A stretch of DNA of 64,000 nucleotides from assembly GCA_020637675.1 (NCBI GenBank), contig JACKKD010000002.1, forward strand, positions 682,001 through 746,000, written 5' to 3'. The notes below the pieces were generated by a model. That model was not told the origin of the DNA, did no database searches, and worked only from the letters and a program-made list of their open reading frames with translations. Shown in pieces: positions 26,352 to 34,097 of this stretch (position 1 is its first letter; every line of letters begins with the position of its first letter). The stretch is from Paracoccaceae bacterium. GTDB lineage: Bacteria; Pseudomonadota; Alphaproteobacteria; Rhodobacterales; Rhodobacteraceae. Made by a program: the position numbers and the translations under genes.

Positions 26352-27095
26352 TCAGGCGGAGTCGAGCGCGGCGAGGATCGCCCCGAAATCTGCGGCCTTG
26401 AGGCTCGCACCACCCACGAGCGCGCCATCCACGTTCGACGTGGCGAAGATATCGGCCGCGTTCGAGGGCTTCACCGAACCCCCGTAGAGAAGCCGCACCC
26501 CCGCGGCATCGGCGAGGCGCTTCGCCAGTTCGGCGCGGAGGAAGTCATGGACCTCGGCGATCTGCGCGAGCGTCGGGGTGCGGCCGGTCCCGATGGCCCA
26601 GACAGGTTCGTAGGCGATGACCGTGTTGGCGGCCGTCGCCCCGTCGGGAACCGATCCGCGAAGCTGGGCGCCGATGACGTCTAGGGTCGTGCCCGCGTCG
26701 CGCTGGGCCTCGGTCTCGCCGAGGCAGATCACCGCGACGAGCCCCGCGGCATGGGCCGCCTCGGCCTTGGCGCGCACGAGGGCGTCCGTCTCGCCATGGT
26801 CGGCCCGGCGTTCGGAATGGCCGAGGATGACGTGGCTCGCACCCGCGTCCTTCAGCATGGCCGCAGCAATGTCGCCGGTATGTGCGCCCGAGGCCTCCGG
26901 ATGGCAATCCTGGCCGCCGACCATCACCGGTCCGCCCTTCGCCTTCCATGCCATCTGGGCGAGGAGCGTCGCGGGCGGGCAGAGCAGGACCTCGGACCGC
27001 GGGGCGGGATGGGCCTTCGCCAGCGCCTCGACCTCGGCCAGGCTCGCGGCCAGTCCGTTCATCTTCCAGTTGCCGGCCGCCAGTTTCCGCCGCAT
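26352..27095 (-). CDS. tpiA: Triosephosphate isomerase
   Basis: Interconverts dihydroxyacetone phosphate and glyceraldehyde-3-phosphate. The 247-aa TIM barrel shows the start segment RRKLAAGNWKMNG (catalytic Asn/Lys), the catalytic histidine in ILGHSERR, the catalytic glutamate in IAYEPVWAIGTG and the phosphate-binding LLYGGSVKPSNA. It belongs to the minus-strand string sufA-TfoX-tpiA with short spacings. Confidence 0.96.
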   Translation of the reverse strand: MRRKLAAGNWKMNGLAASLAEVEALAKAHPAPRSEVLLCPPATLLAQMAWKAKGGPVMVGGQDCHPEASGAHTGDIAAAMLKDAGASHVILGHSERRADHGETDALVRAKAEAAHAAGLVAVICLGETEAQRDAGTTLDVIGAQLRGSVPDGATAANTVIAYEPVWAIGTGRTPTLAQIAEVHDFLRAELAKRLADAAGVRLLYGGSVKPSNAADIFATSNVDGALVGGASLKAADFGAILAALDSA

Positions 27096-27106
27096 CCGAT
27101 CCTCCC

Positions 27107-27433
27107 TCAGGTCAAGGCACGCAATGCCTCGCGGGCGAGATCGCAGGCGAGGTCGGGGTCGTCAAGGGCGGCGTGGGGCAGCCGCCAGTAGGGCATGGCA
27201 GTCGGTTTCCGCCCGGGGCGGGCATAGGTCCAGCGTTCCCACCCTTCGGCGGTGATCCTCTCGGCGAAGGCGCCCTGGCCCTTCAGCCAGAGCGACCCGT
27301 CGGAATGGAGAAGCGCGAAGATCACGCCGTCGCGGTAAAGGCAGAGCCCGCCCATCATCCTGCGGGTCGTGAGGGGGGCGAGTCCGTCGAAGAGCTCGCA
27401 TGCGAAGGCGATGTCGGCGTCCGAGACGCTCAT
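27107..27433 (-). CDS. TfoX/Sxy N-terminal domain protein
   Basis: A 108-aa protein with the TfoX N-terminal fold (LTTRRMMGGLCLYRDGVIFALL, then WTYARPGRKPTAMPYW). Family members influence competence gene regulation in gamma-proteobacteria; short alphaproteobacterial versions are of unknown role. The ATG overlaps the sufA stop (ATGA) and tpiA follows closely. Confidence 0.78.
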   Translation of the reverse strand: MSVSDADIAFACELFDGLAPLTTRRMMGGLCLYRDGVIFALLHSDGSLWLKGQGAFAERITAEGWERWTYARPGRKPTAMPYWRLPHAALDDPDLACDLAREALRALT

Positions 27434-27801
27434 CCCCGCGCGCCGTCGGCCGGAACGTCCTTGAACTTGATCGATTCGCCGCAGCCGCAGGCTTCGGCCA
27501 CGTTGGGGTTGTTGAAGCGGAAGCCCGATTCCAAGAGCGAGGTCTCGTAGTCGATCTCGGTTCCGAAGAGGAACATCTGCGCCATCGGCGCGATCATGAC
27601 GCGCGCGCCGTCCTGTTCCACGACTTCGTCCATGGCGCCGGGTTCGGCGGCGAACTCCATCGTGTATTCCATCCCCGCGCAGCCGCCCTTCTTCACGCCG
27701 AGGCGGAGCCCGAAGGCGCCGTCCTTTGCCATCAGGCGGCTGATCTGCGCCACCGCGCGCGGGGTCAGTGTGACCGGGCTCTTGCCGGGAATGCCGAACA
27801 T
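27430..27801 (-). CDS. sufA: Iron-sulfur cluster assembly A-type carrier (HesB/IscA/SufA)
   Basis: A 123-aa A-type carrier that accepts Fe-S clusters from the SUF scaffold and passes them on. Three conserved cysteines: GGCAGMEY near residue 50 and EACGCGES near 110. The start at 27801 follows GGAAACGGAG; a longer reading from 27855 is rejected. It is the partner of sufT in Rhodobacteraceae suf gene strings, yet here the DUF3307/SatD pair lies between them. Confidence 0.88.
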   Translation of the reverse strand: MFGIPGKSPVTLTPRAVAQISRLMAKDGAFGLRLGVKKGGCAGMEYTMEFAAEPGAMDEVVEQDGARVMIAPMAQMFLFGTEIDYETSLLESGFRFNNPNVAEACGCGESIKFKDVPADGARG

Positions 27802-27829
27802 GTCGCGTCTCCGTTTCCTGACGCTTAAT

Positions 27830-28549
27830 CTAAGGAATTGCGGCGGGAATTCCAATGGGCGGCAGCGCCGCCATCAGCGCCTGCGTTGCATAGGCCGCGA
27901 CGAGCGCCCAGCCGAAGGAGGCGAGGGTGCCGATGATGACGTATTCGCCGGCGCGCTGATCCCTCGAGGTCGTCTCGAACCTGAGGACGGATTTCGCAGC
28001 GACGAGGAATCCGACGCCGGCGGGCTGGCCAACCATCACCAGAAGGAAGATGAGCCCGCGTTCGAGCAGGCCGATCAGCGTGCCGCCGTTGGTCAGGCCC
28101 TTGGGCAGGTCGTCGCCGGCCCAGGGCCGCATCAGGAGCCCGACCGCGAAGCCGCCCGCCCGCGTGGCGATGATCGCGCCGGCGAGTGCCGTCATCAGCC
28201 CCGGCAGCCAGGCGAGGCCGGCCCAGACGCCGCCCGCCCAGAGATCGGGGCGGAGGGCCGCGAGGGCCGCGAGCGCGGCCAGGTGCGCGCCCTGATCGGC
28301 GAGGAAGGCGCCGAGCCCCGGCATGGCCAACCGGGCCTTCACTCCGTCGATGGCCATGTGGAGCAGGGCGAGCGCGAGAAGCTCCCAGGCATCGACCCGG
28401 CCGAGCGCCGCCTGCATGAGTGCCAGCGCGATCGCGCCATGGAGGAGGAGGACCGACGGACGCCGCTTGTTCTGCACGATCCAGCGCGTCTGGAAGACGA
28501 AGTCGGCGAGGACATGGGCGAGAAGGAGCGCGGCGAGGGTCTCGGTCAT
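27830..28549 (-). CDS. DUF3307 integral membrane protein
   Basis: A 239-aa membrane protein beginning MTETLAALLLAHVLADFVFQ; the N-terminal part matches DUF3307 (LLAHVLADFVFQ, QNKRRPSVLLLHGAI, LLHMAIDGVK), followed by several more hydrophobic segments. Function unknown. Its ATG overlaps the stop of the SatD-like gene, and DUF3307 with SatD-like genes form a recurrent pair. The long reading up to 29020 is a shadow of that gene. Confidence 0.75.
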   Translation of the reverse strand: MTETLAALLLAHVLADFVFQTRWIVQNKRRPSVLLLHGAIALALMQAALGRVDAWELLALALLHMAIDGVKARLAMPGLGAFLADQGAHLAALAALAALRPDLWAGGVWAGLAWLPGLMTALAGAIIATRAGGFAVGLLMRPWAGDDLPKGLTNGGTLIGLLERGLIFLLVMVGQPAGVGFLVAAKSVLRFETTSRDQRAGEYVIIGTLASFGWALVAAYATQALMAALPPIGIPAAIP

Positions 28550-29205
28550 GGCAGGTGCGGGGCCAGGGCGGAAAGGCGCTGCATCTCGAATTCCTCTTCC
28601 CAGTCGCGAAGGGCTCTGCGGATCGCGGAGGCGCCCGCGCCGTTCAGCCGGTAGCTGACTGCCTGCGGTGAAATGCCGAGGTGCGTGGCGAGGTCGGCGA
28701 GGGTCGGATTGTCGGGATCGAGCGCCAGCGCGACGGCCTCGGCCTGCTGCGGCGACCAGCGCCGGGCGCGCTCTTCGATGAGGCGGGTGATGATGGCGTC
28801 GCTGGTCGTGACCGCCGGTCCGGCAAGGCCGAGCCAATGGGTCCGGCCCATGTCCTCCAACGCCTTTCCCGAAAGCTCGAACGCCGGGCCGCCGGCATCG
28901 GCCAGCGACTCCCCGCCGAGGTTCCCGGTCTCGCCCAGGCCGATCGCGACGCGCGTCGCGGGCGCGCCCTTCGCCCGCAGCCGCGCGGCGAGGCACAGCG
29001 CCGCGCGCAGGCAGAGCCACGGCCGATCGGTGATCACCAGTTGCCAGCCGTCGCCGCGATAGCGGGTGAAGCGGGTGTCCGATCCGCCCTGCCAGGTGGC
29101 AATCTCGGCCGCGGCCGCCGCGAGTTCCGCCATCGCGATGCCGAGCGCATCGCCTCCGGCCGCGGTTGAGCCGATCAGGTCTCCGGTGAGGACTGCCGCG
29201 ATGGT
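28546..29205 (-). CDS. SatD family protein with C-terminal HTH
   Basis: 219 residues starting at the GTG at 29205. The front matches SatD (AAVLTGDLIGS, then RYRGDGWQLV, the nucleotide-cyclase-like fold of that family) and the end is an HTH (LADLATHLGISPQAVSYRLN). It is probably a DNA-binding sensor that represses its own operon: three 18-bp palindromes lie just upstream. A TTG at 29244 is in frame but lies inside the middle palindrome, so it is unlikely to be the start. Coupled to the DUF3307 gene by ATGA. Confidence 0.72.
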   Translation of the reverse strand, partial: TIAAVLTGDLIGSTAAGGDALGIAMAELAAAAAEIATWQGGSDTRFTRYRGDGWQLVITDRPWLCLRAALCLAARLRAKGAPATRVAIGLGETGNLGGESLADAGGPAFELSGKALEDMGRTHWLGLAGPAVTTSDAIITRLIEERARRWSPQQAEAVALALDPDNPTLADLATHLGISPQAVSYRLNGAGASAIRRALRDWEEEFEMQRLSALAPHLP

Positions 29206-29212
29206 CACCTGT

Positions 29213-29287
29213 TCAAGTCTCGTTGCTTGATTCCGTGAAATCAAGCTATAAGGCTTGAAGTGAGTAAAATCAAGCCATAATGCTTGA
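29213..29287. promoter_or_regulatory. Array of three 18-bp palindromes (TCAAGC-N6-GCTTGA)
   Basis: TCAAGT-N6-GCTTGA at 29213-29230, TCAAGC-N6-GCTTGA at 29241-29258 and TCAAGC-N6-GCTTGA at 29270-29287, start-to-start 28 and 29 bp. They occupy the whole gap between sufT and the SatD-like gene and overlap its promoter elements. Probable autoregulatory operators of the SatD-like HTH protein. Confidence 0.8.
29245..29273 (-). promoter_or_regulatory. Promoter of the SatD-DUF3307 operon
   Basis: On the minus strand TTGATT (29268-29273), 17 bp, TATAGC (29245-29250). The -35 lies in the palindrome nearest sufT and the -10 in the middle palindrome, as expected for repression by occupancy. Confidence 0.55.
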
Positions 29288-29653
29288 TCACATGAAGCCG
29301 AGTTCCAGCCGCGCCTCGTCGGACATCATGTCCATGCCCCATTGCGGCTCGAAGGTCATCTCGACATCGACCTGCTTCACCCCGTCGATCGGCTCCACCG
29401 CATCGGCGACCCAGCCCGGCATCTCGCCAGCCACGGGGCAGCCTGGCGCGGTGAGTGTCATCACGATCCTCACCTCGTTTTCTGAAGAGATATCAATCGT
29501 GTAGATGAGCCCGAGGTCGAAGATGTTGACCGGGATCTCCGGGTCGTAGACCGTGCGGCACGCGCCCACCACGCTCTCGTAGAGCGGATGTTCGGTGGTG
29601 GAGGGCTTGATCAGCGGCGTGCCTTCGATCGGCTCTTTCGATTCAGCTGTCAT
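29288..29653 (-). CDS. sufT: SUF system DUF59/MIP18 family protein
   Basis: A 121-aa SufT-like protein, part of Fe-S cluster maturation. DUF59 core: GACRTVYDPEIPVNIFDLGL, the cysteine motif TAPGCPVAGEMPGW, and the C-terminal VEMTFEPQWGMDMMSDEARLEL. Length and motif match the bacterial SUF-associated form. Its stop codon touches the first SatD palindrome. It starts from its own position about 70 bp from the lysR end on the same strand. Confidence 0.86.
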   Translation of the reverse strand: MTAESKEPIEGTPLIKPSTTEHPLYESVVGACRTVYDPEIPVNIFDLGLIYTIDISSENEVRIVMTLTAPGCPVAGEMPGWVADAVEPIDGVKQVDVEMTFEPQWGMDMMSDEARLELGFM

Positions 29654-29722
29654 GACGCCTCGTTCGGTTCCTGATAGAATATATAAGGAATGGCGCCGGC
29701 GAGGTCCAGAGGCGAAAGGCGG

Positions 29723-30610
29723 CTAGCCCGCCCGCGCCGCCCGCGCCTTCAGATGTGCGACAAGGGCCCGCACATCGGGGCGGCGTCCCCGCGCGGCCGG
29801 GAGGACGGCGACATAGGGCAGGGGCATCGGCATCTGCGCGGGATGGGCGAGCCCGAGCGCGCCCGAGGCGAGGAAGGGCGCGGCCATCCGCCGCTGCACC
29901 AGCGCGACCCCCAGCCCCGCGCGCGCCACCGCAAGCGCAAGGCCGGATTGGCCGACACGGGTGCCGCGGGCGGGATCGAGAGACCTGTCGATCCCCGCAT
30001 GGGCGCAGAAGTTCGCCCAGGTGGGCTGGGTCAGGTAGGTCGGGCCCCAGTCGGTATGGATGAACTCCGCCGCGTCGAGATCGCCCAGCCTGCGCCCCGC
30101 GCAGACCTGCGGCGCGGCCACCGCCACGATCACGTCGGTGTAGAGGTCCTCGATCTGCATGCCTCCGTAATAGGTGGCGCCATAGGTGATGCGGATGTCC
30201 GCGCCGTCGCGCGCGAAGGCCACCGGGTCATCCTCCACCCGGATGTCGAGGCCGCCGCGGCTTGCGATCCCTTCGAGCGCGGGGGCCAGCCAGTGCTCGG
30301 CGACGGAAGGCAGGACAGAGAGGACGAGGCGCGGCCGCGCTGTTCCCTCGCGCAGTTGCCGGGCAAGGGCCGCAATCTCGGTCAGCGCCTGTTCCAGCCG
30401 CGGCTGAATCTCGCGGCCCGCGTCGGTGAGGAGAAGCTGGTTGCCCTGTCGCACGAACAGCCGCTTGCCGACATGGTCCTCGAGGTTGCGCACCTGCTGG
30501 CTGACGGCGGCCGAGGTCACGCCAAGCTCGCGTCCCGCCTCAACGAAGCTGAGGTGGCGGGCGGCCACCTCGAAGGTGCGCAGGGCGTTCAGCGGGGGCA
30601 GGGATTGCAC
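29723..30610 (-). CDS. LysR family transcriptional regulator (GcvA-like)
   Basis: A 295-aa regulator: N-terminal HTH (LPPLNALRTFEVAARHLSF, then GRELGVTSAAVSQQVRNLED) and a periplasmic-binding-like effector domain from about residue 90. It resembles GcvA-type LysR proteins. Divergent from the 2OG-Fe(II) oxygenase gene at 30706, so probably regulates it; the inducer is unknown. Confidence 0.88.
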   Translation of the reverse strand: MQSLPPLNALRTFEVAARHLSFVEAGRELGVTSAAVSQQVRNLEDHVGKRLFVRQGNQLLLTDAGREIQPRLEQALTEIAALARQLREGTARPRLVLSVLPSVAEHWLAPALEGIASRGGLDIRVEDDPVAFARDGADIRITYGATYYGGMQIEDLYTDVIVAVAAPQVCAGRRLGDLDAAEFIHTDWGPTYLTQPTWANFCAHAGIDRSLDPARGTRVGQSGLALAVARAGLGVALVQRRMAAPFLASGALGLAHPAQMPMPLPYVAVLPAARGRRPDVRALVAHLKARAARAG

Positions 30611-30705
30611 GGCAGCCTCCGAAAGGTTTTCTTACGGATATCGAAAATGAAGTTGGTTGCAAGCCTGCCGCAAGCGGGGAAACCTGCGCCCAAAGGGAGG
30701 ACGCC

Positions 30706-31491
30706 ATGCATTCCATCATCGATCTCGACCGCTATCCGCTCGGCCGGCCCGGAGCGCCGGAGTGGCGGCACCTCGTCGACCGGGCGAAAGCCGACCTTGC
30801 GCGGGACGGCATGTTCAACCTGCCCGGTTTCCTCGCCGAGACGGCCCGGACCGCGACGGTGGCGGACCTCGCGCCGAAGTTCGCGGCCGAATGCTTCACC
30901 CACAAGCGCCGCCACAACATCTATTTCCGCAAGACCGTGGAGGGGCTGCCGCCCGATCACCCGGCGCTGCGCGAGGTCGAGACGGTCAACCATACGCTCT
31001 GCGCGGACCAGGTGGGGGGCGCGTTGGCGGAACTCTACCGGTGGCCGGCCTTCGCGGCCTTCCTCGCCGCCACGATGGACAAGTCCGCGCTTTACCCGAT
31101 GGCCGATCCTCTCGCGTCCCACAATGTCATGAGCTACGGCGCGGGCGAGGGGTTGAACTGGCATTTCGACCGCTCGGAGTTCACCGTTACACTCCTCTTG
31201 CAGGCGCCCGAGGCGGGCGGAACCTTCGAGTTCCGCAGCGACCTGCGCAGCGAGGACGACCCGAACTACGACGGCGTCGCGCGGCTTCTGGAGGGCGCGG
31301 ACCCGGAACTGCGCCGGCTCGACCTCGAGGCAGGAACCCTGAACGTCTTTCGCGGCAAGAACACCGCGCACCGGGTGACGCCGGTCGAGGGCGGGAGGAA
31401 CCGCATCGTCGCGGTCCTGACCTACTACGAACGCCCCGGCGCGCGATTCACCAGCGAGGAGCAGATGGGATTTTACGGCCGCGTCGCCTGA
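30706..31491 (+). CDS. 2-oxoglutarate/Fe(II) oxygenase of the HalD/BesD-ArpA family
   Basis: A 261-aa non-heme iron oxygenase. The iron site reads NWHFDRSEF (HxD) near residue 147, with the distal histidine in TAHRVTPVEGG near 225. Members of this family that halogenate have Gly in place of the Asp; the Asp here implies hydroxylation. Other blocks: TLLLQAPEAGGTFEF. Divergent from lysR; start at 30706 has AAAGGGAGG upstream. Substrate unknown, probably an amino acid. Confidence 0.8.
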   Translation: MHSIIDLDRYPLGRPGAPEWRHLVDRAKADLARDGMFNLPGFLAETARTATVADLAPKFAAECFTHKRRHNIYFRKTVEGLPPDHPALREVETVNHTLCADQVGGALAELYRWPAFAAFLAATMDKSALYPMADPLASHNVMSYGAGEGLNWHFDRSEFTVTLLLQAPEAGGTFEFRSDLRSEDDPNYDGVARLLEGADPELRRLDLEAGTLNVFRGKNTAHRVTPVEGGRNRIVAVLTYYERPGARFTSEEQMGFYGRVA

Positions 31492-31609
31492 CCGGCCGGG
31501 TCCCCGTCGCCGGTCAAGCCGGGGCGAGGGGGCGGGGGCCGCGCGGCCGGGCGTGCGGCCGTCGCCGGCCCTTGGCAGCAGGCGCGCATCTGGTATATCG
31601 GCTGACGTC

Positions 31610-32740
31610 ATGACAACAGCCTTCTCCTTCCGCATCGACGCCACCGACGGCGCCGCCCGCAGCGGCGTGATCGCGACCCCGCGCGGGAAAATCCGCACCC
31701 CCGCCTTCATGCCGGTCGGCACGGCGGCCACGGTGAAGGCGATGCTGCCCGAGAGCGTCCGTGCGACCGGCGCCGATATCCTTCTCGGCAATACCTATCA
31801 CCTGATGCTGCGGCCGACCGCCGAGCGGATCGCGCGGCTTGGCGGGCTGCACCGCTTCATGAACTGGGAGAGGCCGATCCTGACCGACTCAGGCGGCTTC
31901 CAGGTGATGAGCCTCGCCGCCTTGCGCAAGCTCAGCGAGGAGGGCGTGCGCTTTTCCTCCCATATCGACGGCTCCAGGCACATGCTCAGCCCCGAGCGCA
32001 GCATGGAAATCCAGCGGCTTCTGGGCAGCGACATCGTCATGTGCTTCGACGAATGCCCCGCGCTGCCGGCGCCGGTCGAGAAGGTGGCCGAAAGCATGCG
32101 GCTTTCCATGCGCTGGGCGCAGCGGTCGCGCGACGCCTTCGGCGACCGGCCGGGACATGCGCTCTTCGGCATTCAGCAGGGCGGAGTCACTCGGGAACTG
32201 CGCGCCGAGAGCGCCGAGGCGCTGAAGGCCATCGGCTTTGACGGCTACGCGGTGGGCGGCCTCGCGGTTGGCGAGGGGCAGGAGGCGATGTTCTCAGTCC
32301 TCGACTACGCGCCCGGCATGCTTCCGCAAGACAAGCCGCGCTACCTGATGGGCGTGGGCAAGCCCGACGACATCGTCGGCGCTGTGAGCCGCGGCATCGA
32401 CATGATGGACTGCGTCCTGCCCTCCCGATCCGGCCGCACCGGGCAGGCCTTCACCCGGCGGGGCGTCGTCAACCTCAAGAACGCGCGGCACCAGGACGAC
32501 CCGCGCCCGCTCGACGAGCACTGCACCTGTCCGGCCTGCCGCACCTACAGCCGCGCCTATCTGCACCATGTCTTCCGGGCGGGAGAGATCATCTCCTCGA
32601 TGCTCCTGACCTGGCACAACCTGCACTATTATCAGGAACTGATGCAGGGCCTGCGCGATGCCATCGCCGCCGGACGGCTTGCCGCCTTCGTCGCGGAATT
32701 CCACGGGCAACGGGCCGAAGGCGACATCGAGCCTCTCTGA
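31610..32740 (+). CDS. tgt: Queuine tRNA-ribosyltransferase
   Basis: Exchanges guanine-34 for preQ1 in tRNAs with GUN anticodons. The 376-aa protein contains the catalytic LTDSGGFQVMSL, CFDECPAL, FGIQQGG, YAVGGLAVGEG, the second aspartate segment GIDMMDCVLPSR, and the zinc site CTCPACRTYS ending in HH. A start at 31610 is chosen (start MTTAFSFRIDA); earlier in-frame ATG at 31553 is unlikely. Ends 9 bp from the convergent LuxR-like gene. Confidence 0.95.
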   Translation: MTTAFSFRIDATDGAARSGVIATPRGKIRTPAFMPVGTAATVKAMLPESVRATGADILLGNTYHLMLRPTAERIARLGGLHRFMNWERPILTDSGGFQVMSLAALRKLSEEGVRFSSHIDGSRHMLSPERSMEIQRLLGSDIVMCFDECPALPAPVEKVAESMRLSMRWAQRSRDAFGDRPGHALFGIQQGGVTRELRAESAEALKAIGFDGYAVGGLAVGEGQEAMFSVLDYAPGMLPQDKPRYLMGVGKPDDIVGAVSRGIDMMDCVLPSRSGRTGQAFTRRGVVNLKNARHQDDPRPLDEHCTCPACRTYSRAYLHHVFRAGEIISSMLLTWHNLHYYQELMQGLRDAIAAGRLAAFVAEFHGQRAEGDIEPL

Positions 32741-32749
32741 CGGCCTGCC

Positions 32750-33229
32750 TCACCCGTGGGTCAGGTAGATCGACATCTGCTTCAAGGTCATGTGGACGTC
32801 TGGCGAGAAGGTCTCCACCGTGCCCGTCAGGTCGTGGAGTTCCTCCAGAGTGCTCTTCAGCGTCGCGATCTCGTCGTCGGAAAGCTCGCGGTCGCCGCGG
32901 GCGAAGCCCGCCATCGTCCGGCTGCCGTCATGCACGAAGGCGACGACCGCGCCGTATCGCAGGCCATGTGCCGCCGCGCGGTCCATCACGCGCGCAGGAT
33001 CGTCGAGCGCGTTCCACCGGATGGTGCCCTCGTGGGTGAAACCCCAGCGCACCACGGGGTCGTGCAGCACCAGCCCCTCGCGCGAATAGGTGTCGAGCCA
33101 CTCTTTCGCATAGGACTGGAAAAGATAGCGCGGAGAGGTGTAGCGCACGTGGAGCGCGATCGCGAAGCCCGCCGGGCTCGCAGCATGAAGCTTCGTCAGA
33201 AGCGCGCTTATCCTGTCCTGTCCCTTCAT
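32750..33229 (-). CDS. LuxR-type autoinducer-binding domain protein lacking HTH
   Basis: 159 residues that correspond to the N-terminal acyl-homoserine-lactone domain of LuxR proteins: WLDTYSREGLVLHDPVVRW (ligand-pocket Trp, Tyr, Asp-Pro), GTIRWNAL, then HGLRYGAVVAFVHD. It ends before any GerE-type HTH, and only 9 bp remain before the end of tgt, so the DNA-binding domain is absent rather than frameshifted. The start at 33229 is used because it follows GGAGACCGG; an upstream reading exists. Could be a dominant-negative or ligand-titrating partner of the neighbouring LuxR, as described for truncated TraR forms in agrobacteria. Confidence 0.78.
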   Translation of the reverse strand: MKGQDRISALLTKLHAASPAGFAIALHVRYTSPRYLFQSYAKEWLDTYSREGLVLHDPVVRWGFTHEGTIRWNALDDPARVMDRAAAHGLRYGAVVAFVHDGSRTMAGFARGDRELSDDEIATLKSTLEELHDLTGTVETFSPDVHMTLKQMSIYLTHG

Positions 33230-33270
33230 CCGGTCTCCCGGTCCCTTTGTCTTCCGTCGCCCGTCGTTTC

Positions 33271-33294
33271 GTGGCATATGCGCGAAGTTGCCAC
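33271..33294. promoter_or_regulatory. Inverted repeat GTGGCA-N12-TGCCAC between divergent luxR-type genes
   Basis: GTGGCA (33271-33276) and TGCCAC (33289-33294) are exact complements in the 119-bp gap between the HTH-less gene and luxR. It is a possible LuxR operator but does not match the classical lux box. Confidence 0.35.
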
Positions 33295-33348
33295 AACTCT
33301 GGGTCGTTTGTCGCAGGCCCGCCGGATCGCGAACGGGACGTATTTACC

Positions 33349-33957
33349 ATGGAACAGGCCGGGGAGGGACGTGAGTTTTCCTACATCGCCCCCGCGGGTT
33401 ACTACATCGCACTGCGCGTCGGCTTCGCTTTTCCGATCGCCGAGACCAATGCCTTACCCGACGCATGGATCGAACGCTACACCCAACGCGGCTACATGCT
33501 GTTCGATCCCGTCATGCAGTGGCTTTACGGCAATTCCGGGGCGATCCGCTGGAGCGAGATCGGGCTCCCGGACCCGATGGGCATCCTCACCGAGGCGGCG
33601 GCGCACGGTCTTGTCCACGGCGCGGCGATCTCCTGCGCCTCGACCGGCACCGAGGGGCAGCGCAGCTTCGGGTCCTTCGCGCGGAGCGACAGGGAGTTCA
33701 ACGAAGAGGAGATCGCGCTCCTCGCCCAGAAGCTGCGCCGCCTGCACGAGGCGACGGCGCCTCCGACGAACCTGACCGAGGCCGAGCTCGAGGCGCTCAG
33801 GATGGTACGGGGCGGGCTCCTCCTGAAGGAGATCGCCGGCCGGCTTGGCGTCTCGGAGGGGGCGATCAAGCAGAGGCTGAAAAACGCCAAGCTGAAACTC
33901 GGCGCCAAGACGATCAGCCAGGGCGTGTCCACGGCATTGCGTTACGGGCTGATCTGA
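33349..33957 (+). CDS. LuxR family quorum-sensing regulator
   Basis: 202 residues: ligand domain with WIERYTQRGYMLFDPVMQW and SGAIRWSEI (conserved Trp, Tyr, Asp-Pro, Trp), and a C-terminal GerE-type HTH (LTEAELEALRMVRGGLLL, then KEIAGRLGVSEGAIKQRLK). The start at 33349 (MEQAGEGREF) gives a protein shorter than most LuxRs (about 240 aa), with a short N-terminus. It precedes luxI by 140 bp and is probably its regulator. Confidence 0.88.
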   Translation: MEQAGEGREFSYIAPAGYYIALRVGFAFPIAETNALPDAWIERYTQRGYMLFDPVMQWLYGNSGAIRWSEIGLPDPMGILTEAAAHGLVHGAAISCASTGTEGQRSFGSFARSDREFNEEEIALLAQKLRRLHEATAPPTNLTEAELEALRMVRGGLLLKEIAGRLGVSEGAIKQRLKNAKLKLGAKTISQGVSTALRYGLI

Positions 33958-34097
33958 ACCCGAAAACGCGCCGGGATGGTCGGGCCGTGACCGCGCGCAC
34001 ACTCATACGGCGAAACTATGTCACGGACTCGCCAATAAGGATTTTTCCCCATTCTGGTTAATGCTCTAATCGCCTCGCCTATCAGGAGGGGCACATC

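Noticed and set aside
28546..29244. TTG at 29244 as the start of the SatD-like gene
   Set aside because: It lies inside the middle palindrome and upstream of the predicted transcription start; the GTG at 29205 fits the family N-terminus.
30706..31491. Calling the 2OG oxygenase a halogenase
   Set aside because: The Asp of the facial triad is present, which halogenases of this family lack.
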